Source: CAZQVA01 sp964596685
Lineage (GTDB): Bacteria > Chlamydiota > Chlamydiia > Chlamydiales > VFKH01
DNA: 64,000 bases
Direction: 5' to 3'
NCBI GenBank assembly: GCA_964596685.1
Contig: CAZQVA010000004.1
Location: forward strand, 1 to 64,000
Part shown: in pieces, positions 15,488-25,191 of the stretch
Position numbering within the stretch: the first letter of the stretch is position 1
Layout of the letters: each line of letters begins with the position of its first letter
Program-made: the position numbers and the translations under genes
Notes under the pieces: model-generated
What the model saw: only the letters and a program-made list of their open reading frames with translations
Told to the model about the DNA's origin: nothing
Databases searched by the model: none

Positions 15488-18400
15488 GCCACCTGCTCGA
15501 CCGCCTGACTTTCTTCCGCCAGAAGAAAGAGACCTTTTCCGATGGCCATGGCCTGACCACCGGCGAGGACCGCCACTGGGAAGACGGCTATCGCAAGCGC
15601 TGGCAGCACGACAAGATCGTGCGCAGCACCCACGGGGTGAACTGCACCGGATCATGCAGCTGGAAGATCTACGTCAAGGGCGGGATCATCACCTGGGAAA
15701 CCCAGCAGACCGACTATCCGCGCACTCGTCCGGAACTGCCCAACCACGAGCCGCGCGGTTGTCCGCGCGGGGCGAGCTATAGCTGGTACATCTATTCGGC
15801 CCAGCGCCTGAAGTATCCGCTGATCCGCAAGCGTCTGGTAAAGCTGTGGCGCGAAGCGCGCAAGTTCCTGCCACCGGTTGCCGCCTGGGCCTCGATCCAG
15901 GCCGATCCCGACAAGCGCAAGAGCTATACCGCAATCCGCGGTCACGGCGGCTTCGTCCGCTCGACTTGGGACGAGGTGAACGAGATCATCGCCGCGGCTA
16001 ATGCCTATACGGCCAAGAACTACGGTCCGGATCGCGTGATCGGTTTCTCTCCGATCCCGGCCATGTCGATGGTCAGCTATGCCGCCGGTTCGCGCTATCT
16101 CTCGCTGCTCGGCGGGACCTGCATGAGCTTCTACGACTGGTACTGCGACTTGCCGCCCGCCAGCCCGATGACCTGGGGCGAGCAGACCGACGTTCCTGAA
16201 AGCGCCGACTGGTACAATGCCGGCTTCCTGATGATGTGGGGCTCCAACGTGCCGCAGACCCGCACGCCGGACGCCCACTTCATGACCGAGGCGCGCTATC
16301 GCGGCACCAAGGTGGCCGTGGTCAGCCCGGACTATGCCGAAGCGACCAAGTTCGCTGACCTCTGGCTCAATCCCAAGCAGGGCACCGACGCGGCGCTGGC
16401 GCTGGCGATGGGCCATGTCATCCTGCGCGAATTCCACCTCGACCGACAGGTCCCCTATTTCGAGGACTATTGCCGCCGCTATTCCGACATGCCGATGCTG
16501 GTCCGCCTGGTCGAGCAGGATGGGCGGCTGGTGCCCGAACGCTTGCTCCGCGCCTCCGACGTCAAGGGCTGCCTGGGCGAGGACAACAATCCCGAATGGA
16601 AATGCGTCGCCATCGACGAGGCGACCGACGAACTGGTCGCCCCCTCGGGTTCGGCGGGCTTCCGCTGGGGTGAGAAGGGCAAGTGGAACCTTGAGGAGAA
16701 GGACGGCAAGGGCCGTGACGTCAAGCTGCGCATGACCGCGATCCTCGACAAGGATCACGACGAAGTGGTGGAAGTCGCCTTCCCCTATTTCGGCAACCGC
16801 GAACATGACCACTTCGAAGGCACCGACCATCCCGACGTGCTGATGAAGCGCGTGCCGGTGCGGCAGCTCGACCTGACCGAGGGGCGCGCCTTTGTCGCCA
16901 CGGTCTTTGACCTGCTCTGCGCCAATTACGGCCTCGATCGCGGGCTGGGCGGCGAACATGTCGCGCGCGACTATGCGGCCATGTCGCCCTACACCCCGGC
17001 CTGGGGCGAGAAGATCACCGGCGTTCCGGCCGATGCGATCATCACCGCCGCGCGCGAATTTGCCGCTAATGCCGAGGCTACCAACGGCAAGTCGATGGTG
17101 ATCCTGGGGGCCGGTCTGAACCACTGGTATCACATGGACATGAACTATCGCGGCATCATCAACCTACTGGTGATGTGCGGCTGCATCGGCCAGTCGGGTG
17201 GCGGCTGGTCGCACTATGTCGGCCAGGAAAAGCTGCGCCCGCAGACCGGCTGGACCGCGCTGGCCTTCGCGCTTGATTGGAGTCGTCCGCCCCGGCAGAT
17301 GAATTCCACCAGCTTCTTCTACGCCCATACCGATCAGTGGCGCTACGAAACGCTGGGGGTCAGCGAAATCCTTTCGCCCACTGCGCCCAAGGGCGATTGG
17401 GACGCCAGCCTGATCGACTACAACGTTCGAGCCGAACGCATGGGCTGGCTACCCAGCGCGCCGCAACTCAAAACCAATCCGTTGGTCGTGGGCAAGGACG
17501 CCTTGGATTCGGGGATGGAGCCGAAGGACTTTGTCGCCCAGGCGCTCAAAAATGGCGAACTGGAGCTGTCCTGCCTCGATCCGGACGATCCGGCCAACTG
17601 GCCGCGCAACATGTTCGTCTGGCGTTCAAACCTGCTCGGCTCGTCGGGCAAAGGGCATGAGTATTTTCTTAAGCATCTGCTTGGCACGGCGCACGGCGTC
17701 CAGGGCAAGGACCTGGGCGAAATGGGGGAGCAAAAGCCGCGCGAGGTGAAGTGGCATGACGAAGCGCCGCAAGGAAAGCTGGACCTGCTGGTCTCGCTGG
17801 ACTTCCGCATGTCGACCACCTGCGTCTATTCCGACATCGTCCTGCCCACGGCCAGCTGGTACGAAAAGGACGACCTCAACACCTCGGACATGCACCCGTT
17901 CATCCACCCGCTCAGCGCGGCGGTCGATCCGGTGTGGGAGTCCAAGAGCGACTGGGAAATCTACAAGGGGATTGCCAAGACCTTCTCGGAAATCGCGCCC
18001 GAAGTGCTGGGGGTTGAACAGGATCTGGTCCTGACCCCGATCCAGCACGATACGGCGAACGAGATCGCCCAGCCGTTTGACGTGGCAGACTGGGGTCACG
18101 GCGAGGTCGAAGCGATCCCTGGCAAGACCATGGCGACGGTTGCCTTGGTCGAGCGGGACTATCCGAACCTCTACAACCGCTTCACCGCGCTGGGTCCGCT
18201 GATGGACAAGCTGGGCAACGGCGGCAAGGGCATCGGCTGGAACACCGCTGTCGAGGTGGAGAACCTGCGCAAGCTGAACGGCACGGTGGACAGCGACGGC
18301 CCGACCAAGGGCATGGCCCGGATCGACACGGCCATTGACGCGGCTGAAGTGCTGCTGATGCTGGCGCCCGAAACCAACGGCGAAGTCGCGGTGAAGGCCT

Positions 18401-19221
18401 GGGATGCCCTGTCCCAGTTCACCGGGATCGACCACAAGCACCTGGCGCTGCCCAAGGAAGAGGAAAAGATTCGCTTCCGCGACATCCAGGCTCAGCCGAG
18501 GAAGATCATCTCCTCGCCCACGTGGTCTGGCCTGGAAAGCGAGCACGTGTGCTACAACGCGGGCTATACCAACGTTCACGAACTGATCCCCTGGCGCACC
18601 CTGACCGGGCGGCAGCAGCTTTATCAGGATCACAAGTGGATGCGCGCCTTTGGCGAGGCGCTGTGCGTCTATCGCCCGCCGATCGATACCAAGGCGGTCA
18701 AGCCGATGCTGGATCAGGCCGAAGGGCGTCCGCACGTGGTGCTGAACTTCATCACGCCGCACCAGAAATGGGGCATCCACTCCACCTATACCGACAACCT
18801 GCTGATGCTGACCCTGTCACGCGGCGGCCCGATCGTGTGGATGAGCGAAGTCGATGCCGCCAAGGCCGGTCTGGTCGACAACGACTGGGTCGAAACCTTC
18901 AACTCGAACGGTGCCCTGGTTGCCCGCGTGGTCGTTTCCCAGCGGATGAAGGAAGGCACTCTGTTCATGTACCATGCCCAGGAGAAAATCGTGAACGTTC
19001 CCGGTTCACCGCTGACCGGACAGCGCGGGGGGATTCACAACTCCGTGACCCGCGCCATCCTGAAGCCCACCCACATGATCGGCGGCTATGTCCAGCAGGC
19101 CTATGGCTTCAACTACTATGGCACCGTCGGTTCCAACCGCGACGAATACGTGATCGTCCGCAAGCTCGAAAAGGTCGACTGGCTCGAAGAGGCGCTCGGC
19201 GAAGGGGAGAACGCAGCATGA
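15484..19221 (+). CDS. narG: Respiratory nitrate reductase alpha subunit
   Basis: This molybdenum subunit of 1245 residues reduces nitrate to nitrite on the cytoplasmic side of the membrane. Near the N-terminus the FS0 cluster motif THGVNCTGSCSW...RGCPRGASYSWY (about residues 49-102) has the His and Cys ligands of the NarG group. The segment SFYDWYCDLPPASPMTWGEQ (about 216-235) contains the Asp that ligates molybdenum. Length and motifs match proteobacterial NarG, and there is no twin-arginine peptide, as expected. It overlaps both narK and narH by four bases. It needs the bis-MGD cofactor, whose synthesis genes lie downstream in the same transcript. Confidence 0.97.
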   Translation: MSHLLDRLTFFRQKKETFSDGHGLTTGEDRHWEDGYRKRWQHDKIVRSTHGVNCTGSCSWKIYVKGGIITWETQQTDYPRTRPELPNHEPRGCPRGASYSWYIYSAQRLKYPLIRKRLVKLWREARKFLPPVAAWASIQADPDKRKSYTAIRGHGGFVRSTWDEVNEIIAAANAYTAKNYGPDRVIGFSPIPAMSMVSYAAGSRYLSLLGGTCMSFYDWYCDLPPASPMTWGEQTDVPESADWYNAGFLMMWGSNVPQTRTPDAHFMTEARYRGTKVAVVSPDYAEATKFADLWLNPKQGTDAALALAMGHVILREFHLDRQVPYFEDYCRRYSDMPMLVRLVEQDGRLVPERLLRASDVKGCLGEDNNPEWKCVAIDEATDELVAPSGSAGFRWGEKGKWNLEEKDGKGRDVKLRMTAILDKDHDEVVEVAFPYFGNREHDHFEGTDHPDVLMKRVPVRQLDLTEGRAFVATVFDLLCANYGLDRGLGGEHVARDYAAMSPYTPAWGEKITGVPADAIITAAREFAANAEATNGKSMVILGAGLNHWYHMDMNYRGIINLLVMCGCIGQSGGGWSHYVGQEKLRPQTGWTALAFALDWSRPPRQMNSTSFFYAHTDQWRYETLGVSEILSPTAPKGDWDASLIDYNVRAERMGWLPSAPQLKTNPLVVGKDALDSGMEPKDFVAQALKNGELELSCLDPDDPANWPRNMFVWRSNLLGSSGKGHEYFLKHLLGTAHGVQGKDLGEMGEQKPREVKWHDEAPQGKLDLLVSLDFRMSTTCVYSDIVLPTASWYEKDDLNTSDMHPFIHPLSAAVDPVWESKSDWEIYKGIAKTFSEIAPEVLGVEQDLVLTPIQHDTANEIAQPFDVADWGHGEVEAIPGKTMATVALVERDYPNLYNRFTALGPLMDKLGNGGKGIGWNTAVEVENLRKLNGTVDSDGPTKGMARIDTAIDAAEVLLMLAPETNGEVAVKAWDALSQFTGIDHKHLALPKEEEKIRFRDIQAQPRKIISSPTWSGLESEHVCYNAGYTNVHELIPWRTLTGRQQLYQDHKWMRAFGEALCVYRPPIDTKAVKPMLDQAEGRPHVVLNFITPHQKWGIHSTYTDNLLMLTLSRGGPIVWMSEVDAAKAGLVDNDWVETFNSNGALVARVVVSQRMKEGTLFMYHAQEKIVNVPGSPLTGQRGGIHNSVTRAILKPTHMIGGYVQQAYGFNYYGTVGSNRDEYVIVRKLEKVDWLEEALGEGENAA

Positions 19222-20744
19222 AGGTCCGCGCCCAGATCGGCAAGGTGCTGAACCTTGACAAGTGCATTGGCTGCCACACCTGTTCAGTCACTTGCAAGAA
19301 CGTGTGGACCAGCCGCGACGGCATGGAATACGCGTGGTTCAACAACGTCGAGACCAAGCCCGGCATCGGCTATCCCAAGGACTGGGAAAACCAGGAGCGG
19401 TGGAACGGCGGCTGGGTGCGCACGCCCAGCGGCTCGATTCGCCCGCGCATGGGCGGCAAGTGGCGGCTTTTGGCAAAGATCTTTGCCAACCCCGACCTGC
19501 CCGAAATCGACGACTACTACGAACCGTTCACCTTCGACTATTCGCACCTTCAGCAGGCGGACGAAAGCAAGGCATTTCCCACCGCGCGCCCGCGCAGCCT
19601 GATTTCGGGCGAGCGGATGGAGAAGATCGAAGGGGGCCCCAACTGGGAGGAAATCCTGGGCGGCGAGTTTTCCAAGCGCTCTGCCGATTACAACTTCGAA
19701 GGGGTGCAGAAGGAAATCTACGGCCAGTTCGAAAACACCTTCATGATGTACTTGCCGCGGCTGTGCGAGCACTGCCTCAACCCGACTTGCGTCGCGGCTT
19801 GCCCGTCCGGTTCGATCTACAAGCGCGAGGAAGACGGCATCGTCCTGATCGACCAGGAGAAGTGCCGCGGCTGGCGAATGTGTGTGTCGGGCTGCCCCTA
19901 CAAGAAGATTTACTTCAACTGGAAGACCGGCAAGAGCGAGAAGTGCATCTTCTGCTATCCCCGGATCGAGGCCGGCCAGCCGACCGTCTGCAGCGAAACC
20001 TGCGTCGGGCGCATCCGCTACCTCGGCGTCATGCTCTATGACGCGGACCGGATCGAGGAAGCCGCCAGCGCCGAGGATGTCGAGGACCTGTACCAGGCCC
20101 AGCTCGACATCTTCCTTGATCCGAACGATCCCGAAGTGATCGCTCAGGCCCGCAAGGACGGTGTGCCCGAAGCATGGCTCGAAGCCGCGCGGCATTCGCC
20201 GGTGTGGAAGATGGCGATGGAATGGAAGGTCGCCTTCCCGCTCCATCCCGAATACCGCACCCTGCCAATGGTCTGGTATGTCCCGCCGCTTTCGCCGATC
20301 AGCGCGGCGGCCAGCGCTGGCAAGATTGCCGCACATAACGGCATGCCTGACGTCCGTAGCTTGCGCATTCCGGTCAAGTACCTCGCCAACCTGCTGACCG
20401 CGGGCAAGGAAGCCCCGGTGGTCGAGGCACTGGAACGGATGTTGGCGATGCGCGGCTACATGCGCTCCAAGACCGTCAACGGCGTCGTGGCCGAGGAAAT
20501 GGCCCGCGAAGTCGGCCTGACCGGCGCGCAGATCGAGGAAATGTACCATGTGATGGCGATTGCCAATTACGAGGACCGCTTCGTGATCCCGACCGGGCAC
20601 CGCGAGGATGCCGAGGACATGTACGACGAACGCGGCGGCTGCGGCTTCTCGTTCGGCAATGGCTGCTCTGGCGGCAGCAGCGATGCCAACCTGTTTGGCG
20701 CGCCCGCCCGCAAGAAGCTGCAAACCCCGTCGGAGGTGTTCTGA
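19218..20744 (+). CDS. narH: Respiratory nitrate reductase beta subunit
   Basis: The 508-residue iron-sulfur electron-transfer subunit passes electrons from NarI to NarG. Four cysteine groups are visible: CIGCHTCSVTC (about 16-26), CEHCLNPTC..ACP (about 184-196), CRGWRMCVSGCP (about 216-227, with Trp in the second position typical of NarH) and CIFC...CSETC (about 244-263). The ATG at 19218 overlaps the narG stop; an open frame upstream within narG is not coding. The stop codon overlaps the narJ start by one base. Confidence 0.97.
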   Translation: MKVRAQIGKVLNLDKCIGCHTCSVTCKNVWTSRDGMEYAWFNNVETKPGIGYPKDWENQERWNGGWVRTPSGSIRPRMGGKWRLLAKIFANPDLPEIDDYYEPFTFDYSHLQQADESKAFPTARPRSLISGERMEKIEGGPNWEEILGGEFSKRSADYNFEGVQKEIYGQFENTFMMYLPRLCEHCLNPTCVAACPSGSIYKREEDGIVLIDQEKCRGWRMCVSGCPYKKIYFNWKTGKSEKCIFCYPRIEAGQPTVCSETCVGRIRYLGVMLYDADRIEEAASAEDVEDLYQAQLDIFLDPNDPEVIAQARKDGVPEAWLEAARHSPVWKMAMEWKVAFPLHPEYRTLPMVWYVPPLSPISAAASAGKIAAHNGMPDVRSLRIPVKYLANLLTAGKEAPVVEALERMLAMRGYMRSKTVNGVVAEEMAREVGLTGAQIEEMYHVMAIANYEDRFVIPTGHREDAEDMYDERGGCGFSFGNGCSGGSSDANLFGAPARKKLQTPSEVF

Positions 20745-21442
20745 TGCGCCTGACCCTTCGCGTCCTCTCCGCCCTGCTGCGCTACCCGGACGAGGTGGTG
20801 CAGGCCGGGGCCGGTGAACTCTCCGCCGCGCTCACCGAGGAAGGCCTGCTTTGCGCCGAGCAGCGCGCCGCGCTGGCACCTTTGCTGGACAAGCTGGCCA
20901 ACGATGACCTGCTCGACCTGCAGGAAGCCTATGTCGCGCTGTTCGACCGGGGGCGGGCGGTATCGCTCCACCTGTTCGAACACGTCCACGGCGAAAGCCG
21001 CGATCGCGGTCAGGCCATGGTTGACCTGCGCGAGCGCTATCTGGCGCAGGGGCTGGAAATCGCGGCCAACGAACTGCCGGACTATCTGCCGCTGTTCCTG
21101 GAATACCTCTCGGTCCTTCCGCCCGCGCAGGCGGCGGAGGAACTGGCACAGCCCGGCGTGATCCTGTCTGCCCTGGCCGAACGGCTGGAAGAGCGGGGCA
21201 CGCCCTATGCCGCGCCGCTGCGCATCCTGGCCGATCTGGCGGGAGCAGGCGGCGAGGCATTCGAGATCGCCCCTGCCGACGATCCCGACAACCTCGCCGA
21301 ACTCGACGCCGCCTGGGAAGAGGAACAGGTCCGGTTCGACACGCCGCTGGCACCGGGCAGCGACAACTGCCCCAAGGTCGGCGCGATGCTTGACCGGATG
21401 CTCGATCCCGCCCTTTCCGCCCGTCCTTCACGGAGCCTGTGA
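20744..21442 (+). CDS. narJ: Nitrate reductase assembly chaperone
   Basis: The 232-residue acidic, all-helical protein is of the TorD/NarJ family. The motif SLHLFEHVHGESRDRGQAM (about 76-94) is the NarJ signature. It binds apo-NarG and allows insertion of the molybdenum cofactor before membrane attachment; it is not part of the final enzyme. It starts on the last base of the narH stop and ends two bases before the narI ATG. Confidence 0.95.
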   Translation: MRLTLRVLSALLRYPDEVVQAGAGELSAALTEEGLLCAEQRAALAPLLDKLANDDLLDLQEAYVALFDRGRAVSLHLFEHVHGESRDRGQAMVDLRERYLAQGLEIAANELPDYLPLFLEYLSVLPPAQAAEELAQPGVILSALAERLEERGTPYAAPLRILADLAGAGGEAFEIAPADDPDNLAELDAAWEEEQVRFDTPLAPGSDNCPKVGAMLDRMLDPALSARPSRSL

Positions 21443-21443
21443 C

Positions 21444-22139
21444 ATGGCCGACTACATCAATCACCTGCTGTTCGGAATCTATCCTTACATCGCACTCTCA
21501 GTCCTGGCGCTTGGCTCGATCGTCCGGTTTGATCGGGAACCCTATTCATGGCGCGCGAGTTCCAGCCAGCTCTTGCGTCGCAAGCAGCTGATCTGGGGAT
21601 CGGTGCTGTTCCATGTGGGGGTGCTGATCGTCTTCTTCGGCCACCTGGTGGGCCTGCTCTTGCCGATCTGGCTGTTCGACAGTCTGCACATCAAGCATGA
21701 GTGGAAGCAGGTCCTGGCCGTCGTGGTTGGCGGCATCGCCGGAGCCTTCTCCTTCGTCGGCGCCACCATGCTGCTGCACCGCCGCCTGTTCGATGCCCGC
21801 ATTCGCGAAAATTCCAGCTTTGCCGATACCGGCATCATCGCTCTGCTCTGGGCGCAGCTGGCGCTGGGCCTGATGACCATCCCGGTCTCGCTGGGTCATC
21901 TCGACGGCAAGGAAATGGTCAAGTTCATGGCGTGGGCCAATGGCATCTTCACCTTTGACCAGCAGGCCTCGTCCTATCTGGTCGGCTCCAGCCCGATCTT
22001 CCGGGTCCATATCTTCATGGGCCTGACGATCTTCCTGCTGTTCCCCTTTACCCGGCTGGTTCACATGCTCTCGGCCCCGGTGCGCTACCTGTGGCGGCCC
22101 GGCTATCAGGTGGTCCGTTCCAGAAAGCTCGCATCATGA
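21444..22139 (+). CDS. narI: Respiratory nitrate reductase gamma subunit (cytochrome b)
   Basis: The 231-residue inner-membrane protein has five helices. It oxidises quinol and passes electrons through two b hemes to NarH. His residues in VLFHVGVLIVFFGHLVGLL (about 53-71) and in FRVHIFMGLTIFLLFPFTRLVHML (about 186-209) are in the positions of the heme ligands. The ATG at 21444 (MADYINHLLFGIYPY) is the family start; a longer frame inside narJ is not coding. The stop overlaps the parvulin start (ATGA). Confidence 0.96.
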   Translation: MADYINHLLFGIYPYIALSVLALGSIVRFDREPYSWRASSSQLLRRKQLIWGSVLFHVGVLIVFFGHLVGLLLPIWLFDSLHIKHEWKQVLAVVVGGIAGAFSFVGATMLLHRRLFDARIRENSSFADTGIIALLWAQLALGLMTIPVSLGHLDGKEMVKFMAWANGIFTFDQQASSYLVGSSPIFRVHIFMGLTIFLLFPFTRLVHMLSAPVRYLWRPGYQVVRSRKLAS

Positions 22140-22936
22140 TCGAAGAACCCGTCTTCATCGGCGAGCGCGAGATCAGCGTTGCCGCCATCGCCGCCGAGGC
22201 GCAGCATCACCCCGCACCCGATGCCGAAGCGGCCTGGACCGCTGCGGCCCGGGCGCTGGCGGTTCGGCAACTCTTGCTGGACGAGGCCCAGCGGCTGGAA
22301 ATCGCCGGGGAAGGCCTGACTGACGAGGAAGGGCGGCAACTGACCGACGACGACGCCCGGATCGAAGCACTGATCGCCCGTGAAGTGCAGACGCCGGACG
22401 CGGACGAGGCCACCTGTCGCCGCTTCTATGACTTGCACACGCAGCGCTTTTGCACCCCGCCGCTGGTCGAGGCCGCGCATATCCTGATCGAAGCCGATCC
22501 GGCCGACGATCTCGCCATGGGCCTGGCAACGGGCGATGCCCGCACCCTGATCCGCCAGTTGCAGGCCGATCCAGGTCGCTTTGCCGAACTCGCCCGCGCC
22601 AAGTCGGCCTGTCCCTCGCGCGAGCAGGGCGGCAATCTGGGGCAGGTCCAGCCCGGCCAGATGGTCAAGCCGTTCGAGGAAGCGCTGTTTGCCATGGAGC
22701 CGGAAAGCCTATGCCCCAATCCGGTGCGCACCCGCTTTGGCGTTCACGTGATCCGTGCCGGTCGCCGTGCGGAAGGGCGGCAATTGCCGTTCGAGGCGGT
22801 CCATCAGGCGATTGCCGATTACCTGGAAGAAGCCAGCTATCGCCGCGCCCTGTCGCAATACATTGCGATCCTGGCGGGCCGTGCCAAAGTGACCGGAGTT
22901 GATCTGGGCGGGGTCGACGGACAACTGGTGCAATAG
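22136..22936 (+). CDS. Parvulin-type peptidyl-prolyl isomerase of the nar operon
   Basis: The 266-residue protein has an N-terminal helical part and a PpiC/parvulin rotamase domain at about 115-225 (EAAHILIEADP, FAELARAKSACPSREQGGNLG, FEEALFAMEP, TRFGVHVI). It has no signal peptide, so it should act in the cytoplasm. The same gene sits between narI and moaA in other denitrifiers such as Pseudomonas, where it is thought to assist folding or maturation of the nitrate reductase. ATG at 22136 overlaps the narI stop. The rotamase call is firm; the client protein is inferred. Confidence 0.9.
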   Translation: MIEEPVFIGEREISVAAIAAEAQHHPAPDAEAAWTAAARALAVRQLLLDEAQRLEIAGEGLTDEEGRQLTDDDARIEALIAREVQTPDADEATCRRFYDLHTQRFCTPPLVEAAHILIEADPADDLAMGLATGDARTLIRQLQADPGRFAELARAKSACPSREQGGNLGQVQPGQMVKPFEEALFAMEPESLCPNPVRTRFGVHVIRAGRRAEGRQLPFEAVHQAIADYLEEASYRRALSQYIAILAGRAKVTGVDLGGVDGQLVQ

Positions 22937-22937
22937 G

Positions 22938-23924
22938 ATGGAACCGATGCTCCACGATGGACATGGCCGCAGGTTCGAATACCTGCGCCTGTCGCTTACC
23001 GATGTCTGCAACTTCCGCTGCAGCTATTGCCTGCCGGATGGCTATCGCAAGCAGGCCGGGATGCCAGCGAACCTGTCTGTCGAGGAGATCCGCCGGCTGG
23101 TCGCCGCCTTTTCCCGCCTTGGCCTGTGGAAGGTGCGGTTGACCGGTGGGGAGCCGGCCCTGCGCCGCGAATTGCTGGATATCGCCCGGACCGTTTCTGC
23201 AGTCCCCGGCATCCATCGCCTGGCGATGACGACCAACGGCTATCGCCTGGCCGAGCGGGCGCAGGACTATGCCGATGCAGGGATCAATGCGTTGAACGTC
23301 AGCGTGGACTCCCTCGATCCCGCACGCTTTGCCAGCATTACCGGGCATGACCGGCTGGGCGAAGTGCTCGGCGGGATCGACGCTGCCCGCCGCGCCGGGA
23401 TCACCGCAATTAAGTTGAACAGCGTGCTGATGCGCGGGGTCAACGATGACGAGCTGGAGGCCTTCATCGCCTTCGTTCAGGAACACGACCTGTCGCTGCG
23501 CTTCATTGAAGTGATGCGCACCAACGATAACACCGCTTTCTTCGAACGGCACCACCTGGCCGGGGCCGAGATTTCGGAGCGGTTGGAAGCGATGGGCTGG
23601 AACCGCTTGCCGCGCGAGGCTGGCGCTGGCCCCGCAGTGGAATTTGCGCAAGGCAATCGTCCCGGCAAGATCGGGATCATCGCGCCCTATTCCAAGGATT
23701 TCTGCACTACCTGCAACCGTCTGCGGGTTTCGGCCAAGGGCAAGCTGCACCTCTGCCTGTTCGGCGATCACGGCATTGACCTGCGTTCGTTGCTGCAAGA
23801 GGATGGCCAGCACGAAATGCTCGTCCAGCGCATCCTGAAGCTGACCGCGACCAAGGCTCCGTCGCATCGCCTGCACGAAGGCAACAGCGGCGGCACTCCT
23901 CATCTGGCCTCGATCGGAGGATAG
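22938..23924 (+). CDS. moaA: GTP 3',8-cyclase (molybdenum cofactor step 1)
   Basis: This radical-SAM enzyme, with MoaC, turns GTP into cyclic pyranopterin monophosphate. The N-terminal CNFRCSYC motif (about residues 25-32) binds the SAM cluster. The C-terminal CTTCNRLRVSAKGKLHLCLF (about 256-275) supplies the second cluster, and the chain ends in GG as the family does. Starting at ATG 22938 gives 328 residues, the usual length; ATG 22947 is an alternative with better spacing to an upstream GGA. It follows the parvulin stop by one base and opens the moa part of the operon. Confidence 0.95.
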   Translation: MEPMLHDGHGRRFEYLRLSLTDVCNFRCSYCLPDGYRKQAGMPANLSVEEIRRLVAAFSRLGLWKVRLTGGEPALRRELLDIARTVSAVPGIHRLAMTTNGYRLAERAQDYADAGINALNVSVDSLDPARFASITGHDRLGEVLGGIDAARRAGITAIKLNSVLMRGVNDDELEAFIAFVQEHDLSLRFIEVMRTNDNTAFFERHHLAGAEISERLEAMGWNRLPREAGAGPAVEFAQGNRPGKIGIIAPYSKDFCTTCNRLRVSAKGKLHLCLFGDHGIDLRSLLQEDGQHEMLVQRILKLTATKAPSHRLHEGNSGGTPHLASIGG

Positions 23925-23926
23925 CG

Positions 23927-24184
23927 ATGGCTGTGCAATTGAACGTCGAACTATGCGGTCGTCTCGCCGATGCTTGTGGCCGCATGGTTTCTGTCGAACT
24001 GCCGCAGGATGAAGTGCCGGTGCGGGAACTGTTCGCCGCCTTGGGCAAGGCCTATCCGCAACTGGAACTGGCGATTGCCAGCGGACGGGTGCGGGCATGT
24101 GTCAACGAGGCGCTGGTCACAGCGGACGCGTTGGTTAGACCCGGCGACGAGGTGGCGCTGTTTCCCCCGGTGTCCGGCGGATGA
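23927..24184 (+). CDS. moaD: Molybdopterin synthase small (sulfur carrier) subunit
   Basis: This 85-residue ubiquitin-fold sulfur carrier ends in the required Gly-Gly (FPPVSGG), which is adenylated and thiocarboxylated before donating sulfur to precursor Z in complex with MoaE. It lies two bases after moaA and its stop overlaps the moaE ATG by four bases, consistent with making the two subunits together. The adenylating enzyme MoeB is not in the window. Confidence 0.93.
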   Translation: MAVQLNVELCGRLADACGRMVSVELPQDEVPVRELFAALGKAYPQLELAIASGRVRACVNEALVTADALVRPGDEVALFPPVSGG

Positions 24185-24645
24185 GCATGACGGTGGAACT
24201 GGCGGCGGCTGCGTTCGATCCTGCCGCGCTGCTGGCCGGGTTCAACGCGGCGCTGGACGGGGAAGGGGCGGTGGTCAGCTTCACCGGCTATGCCCGCGAC
24301 AAGACGAAGGATGGCAGCACCATCGACGCACTGGTGCTGGAAACCTATCGCGACGTGACGCTGGCCTCGATGGAGGAGATTGCTGCTGAAGCGCACCGCC
24401 GCTTTGCCATCACCCGCAGCCAGGTCATTCATCGCAGCGGCACGATCTTGCCGGGCGAAGCAATCGTCTTTGTTGCCGCTGCATCGGCCCACCGCCGTGC
24501 CGCATTCGAAGCGGCGGATTACCTGATGGACCGGCTCAAGACCGAAGCCGTGTTCTGGAAATATGAAGTGAAAGACGGGATCAAAAGCTGGATCGAACCG
24601 ACCACTGCCGATGTCGACGATGCCAGCCGCTGGACCGCGCAATAG
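24181..24645 (+). CDS. moaE: Molybdopterin synthase large subunit
   Basis: The 154-residue catalytic subunit pairs with MoaD to convert cyclic pyranopterin monophosphate to molybdopterin. Features are VVSFTGYARDKT (about 30-41), the HRSGTILPGE loop and AHRRAAFEAADYLMDRLKTEAVFWKYE with the conserved Lys residues near the C-terminus. The length fits the family. It overlaps moaD by four bases and is followed by moaB after nine bases. Confidence 0.94.
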   Translation: MSMTVELAAAAFDPAALLAGFNAALDGEGAVVSFTGYARDKTKDGSTIDALVLETYRDVTLASMEEIAAEAHRRFAITRSQVIHRSGTILPGEAIVFVAAASAHRRAAFEAADYLMDRLKTEAVFWKYEVKDGIKSWIEPTTADVDDASRWTAQ

Positions 24646-24654
24646 GACTGAACA

Positions 24655-25191
24655 ATGCCCGGAATCGATCCGAACCTGACCTTCCACCCGCTCAACATCG
24701 CGGTCCTGACCGTGTCCGACACGCGGACCGAAGAAACCGACACATCGGGCGCGCTGCTGGCCGAGCGGCTGACCACAGCAGGGCACAAGCTGGCCGGAAA
24801 GGCGATCGTCACCGACGATGTCGAGGCGATCCGCGCGCAGATGCGGGCATGGATCGCCGATCCGGAAGTGGACATCGTGATCAGCACGGGCGGTACCGGT
24901 TTCACTCCGCGTGATGTGACGCCTGAAGCGGTCATGCCCTTGCTGCGCCGGGTGATGGACGGTTTCAGCGTGGTGTTCCACCAAGCAAGCCTCGGCACCA
25001 TCGGTATTTCCACCCTGCAATCGCGCGCCTTTGCCGGGCAGGCCGAGGATACCTTCATCTTCTGCGTGCCCGGATCGACCGGGGCCTGCCGCGATGCCTG
25101 GGATCTGGTCCTCGGGCTGGAGTTCGACAGCCGCCATCGCCCCTGCTCGATTGCGGGGCAGGTCCCGCGCCTGCGGGGGGTCTGCGCATGA
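24655..25191 (+). CDS. moaB: MoaB/Mog-type molybdopterin adenylyltransferase
   Basis: The 178-residue protein is of the MoaB/MogA fold. It has VLTVSDTRTEETDTSG (about 15-30), and VISTGGTGFTPRDVTPEAV (about 78-96) is the pterin-binding signature. It adenylylates molybdopterin ahead of metal insertion by MoeA. MoaB and MogA cannot be separated with certainty from sequence alone, though length and operon position suggest MoaB. Its stop overlaps the moaC start by four bases. Confidence 0.92.
   Translation: MPGIDPNLTFHPLNIAVLTVSDTRTEETDTSGALLAERLTTAGHKLAGKAIVTDDVEAIRAQMRAWIADPEVDIVISTGGTGFTPRDVTPEAVMPLLRRVMDGFSVVFHQASLGTIGISTLQSRAFAGQAEDTFIFCVPGSTGACRDAWDLVLGLEFDSRHRPCSIAGQVPRLRGVCA

Noticed and set aside
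18522..19217. Upstream extension of the narH frame inside narG
   Set aside because: NarH homologues begin at MKVRAQIGKVLNLDKCIGC (19218), and the extension is Arg-rich shadow sequence.
12806..20723. Long open frames antisense to narK, narG and narH (up to about 490 codons)
   Set aside because: They are frame shadows in high-GC coding sequence, with biased composition, no ribosome sites and no family motifs.
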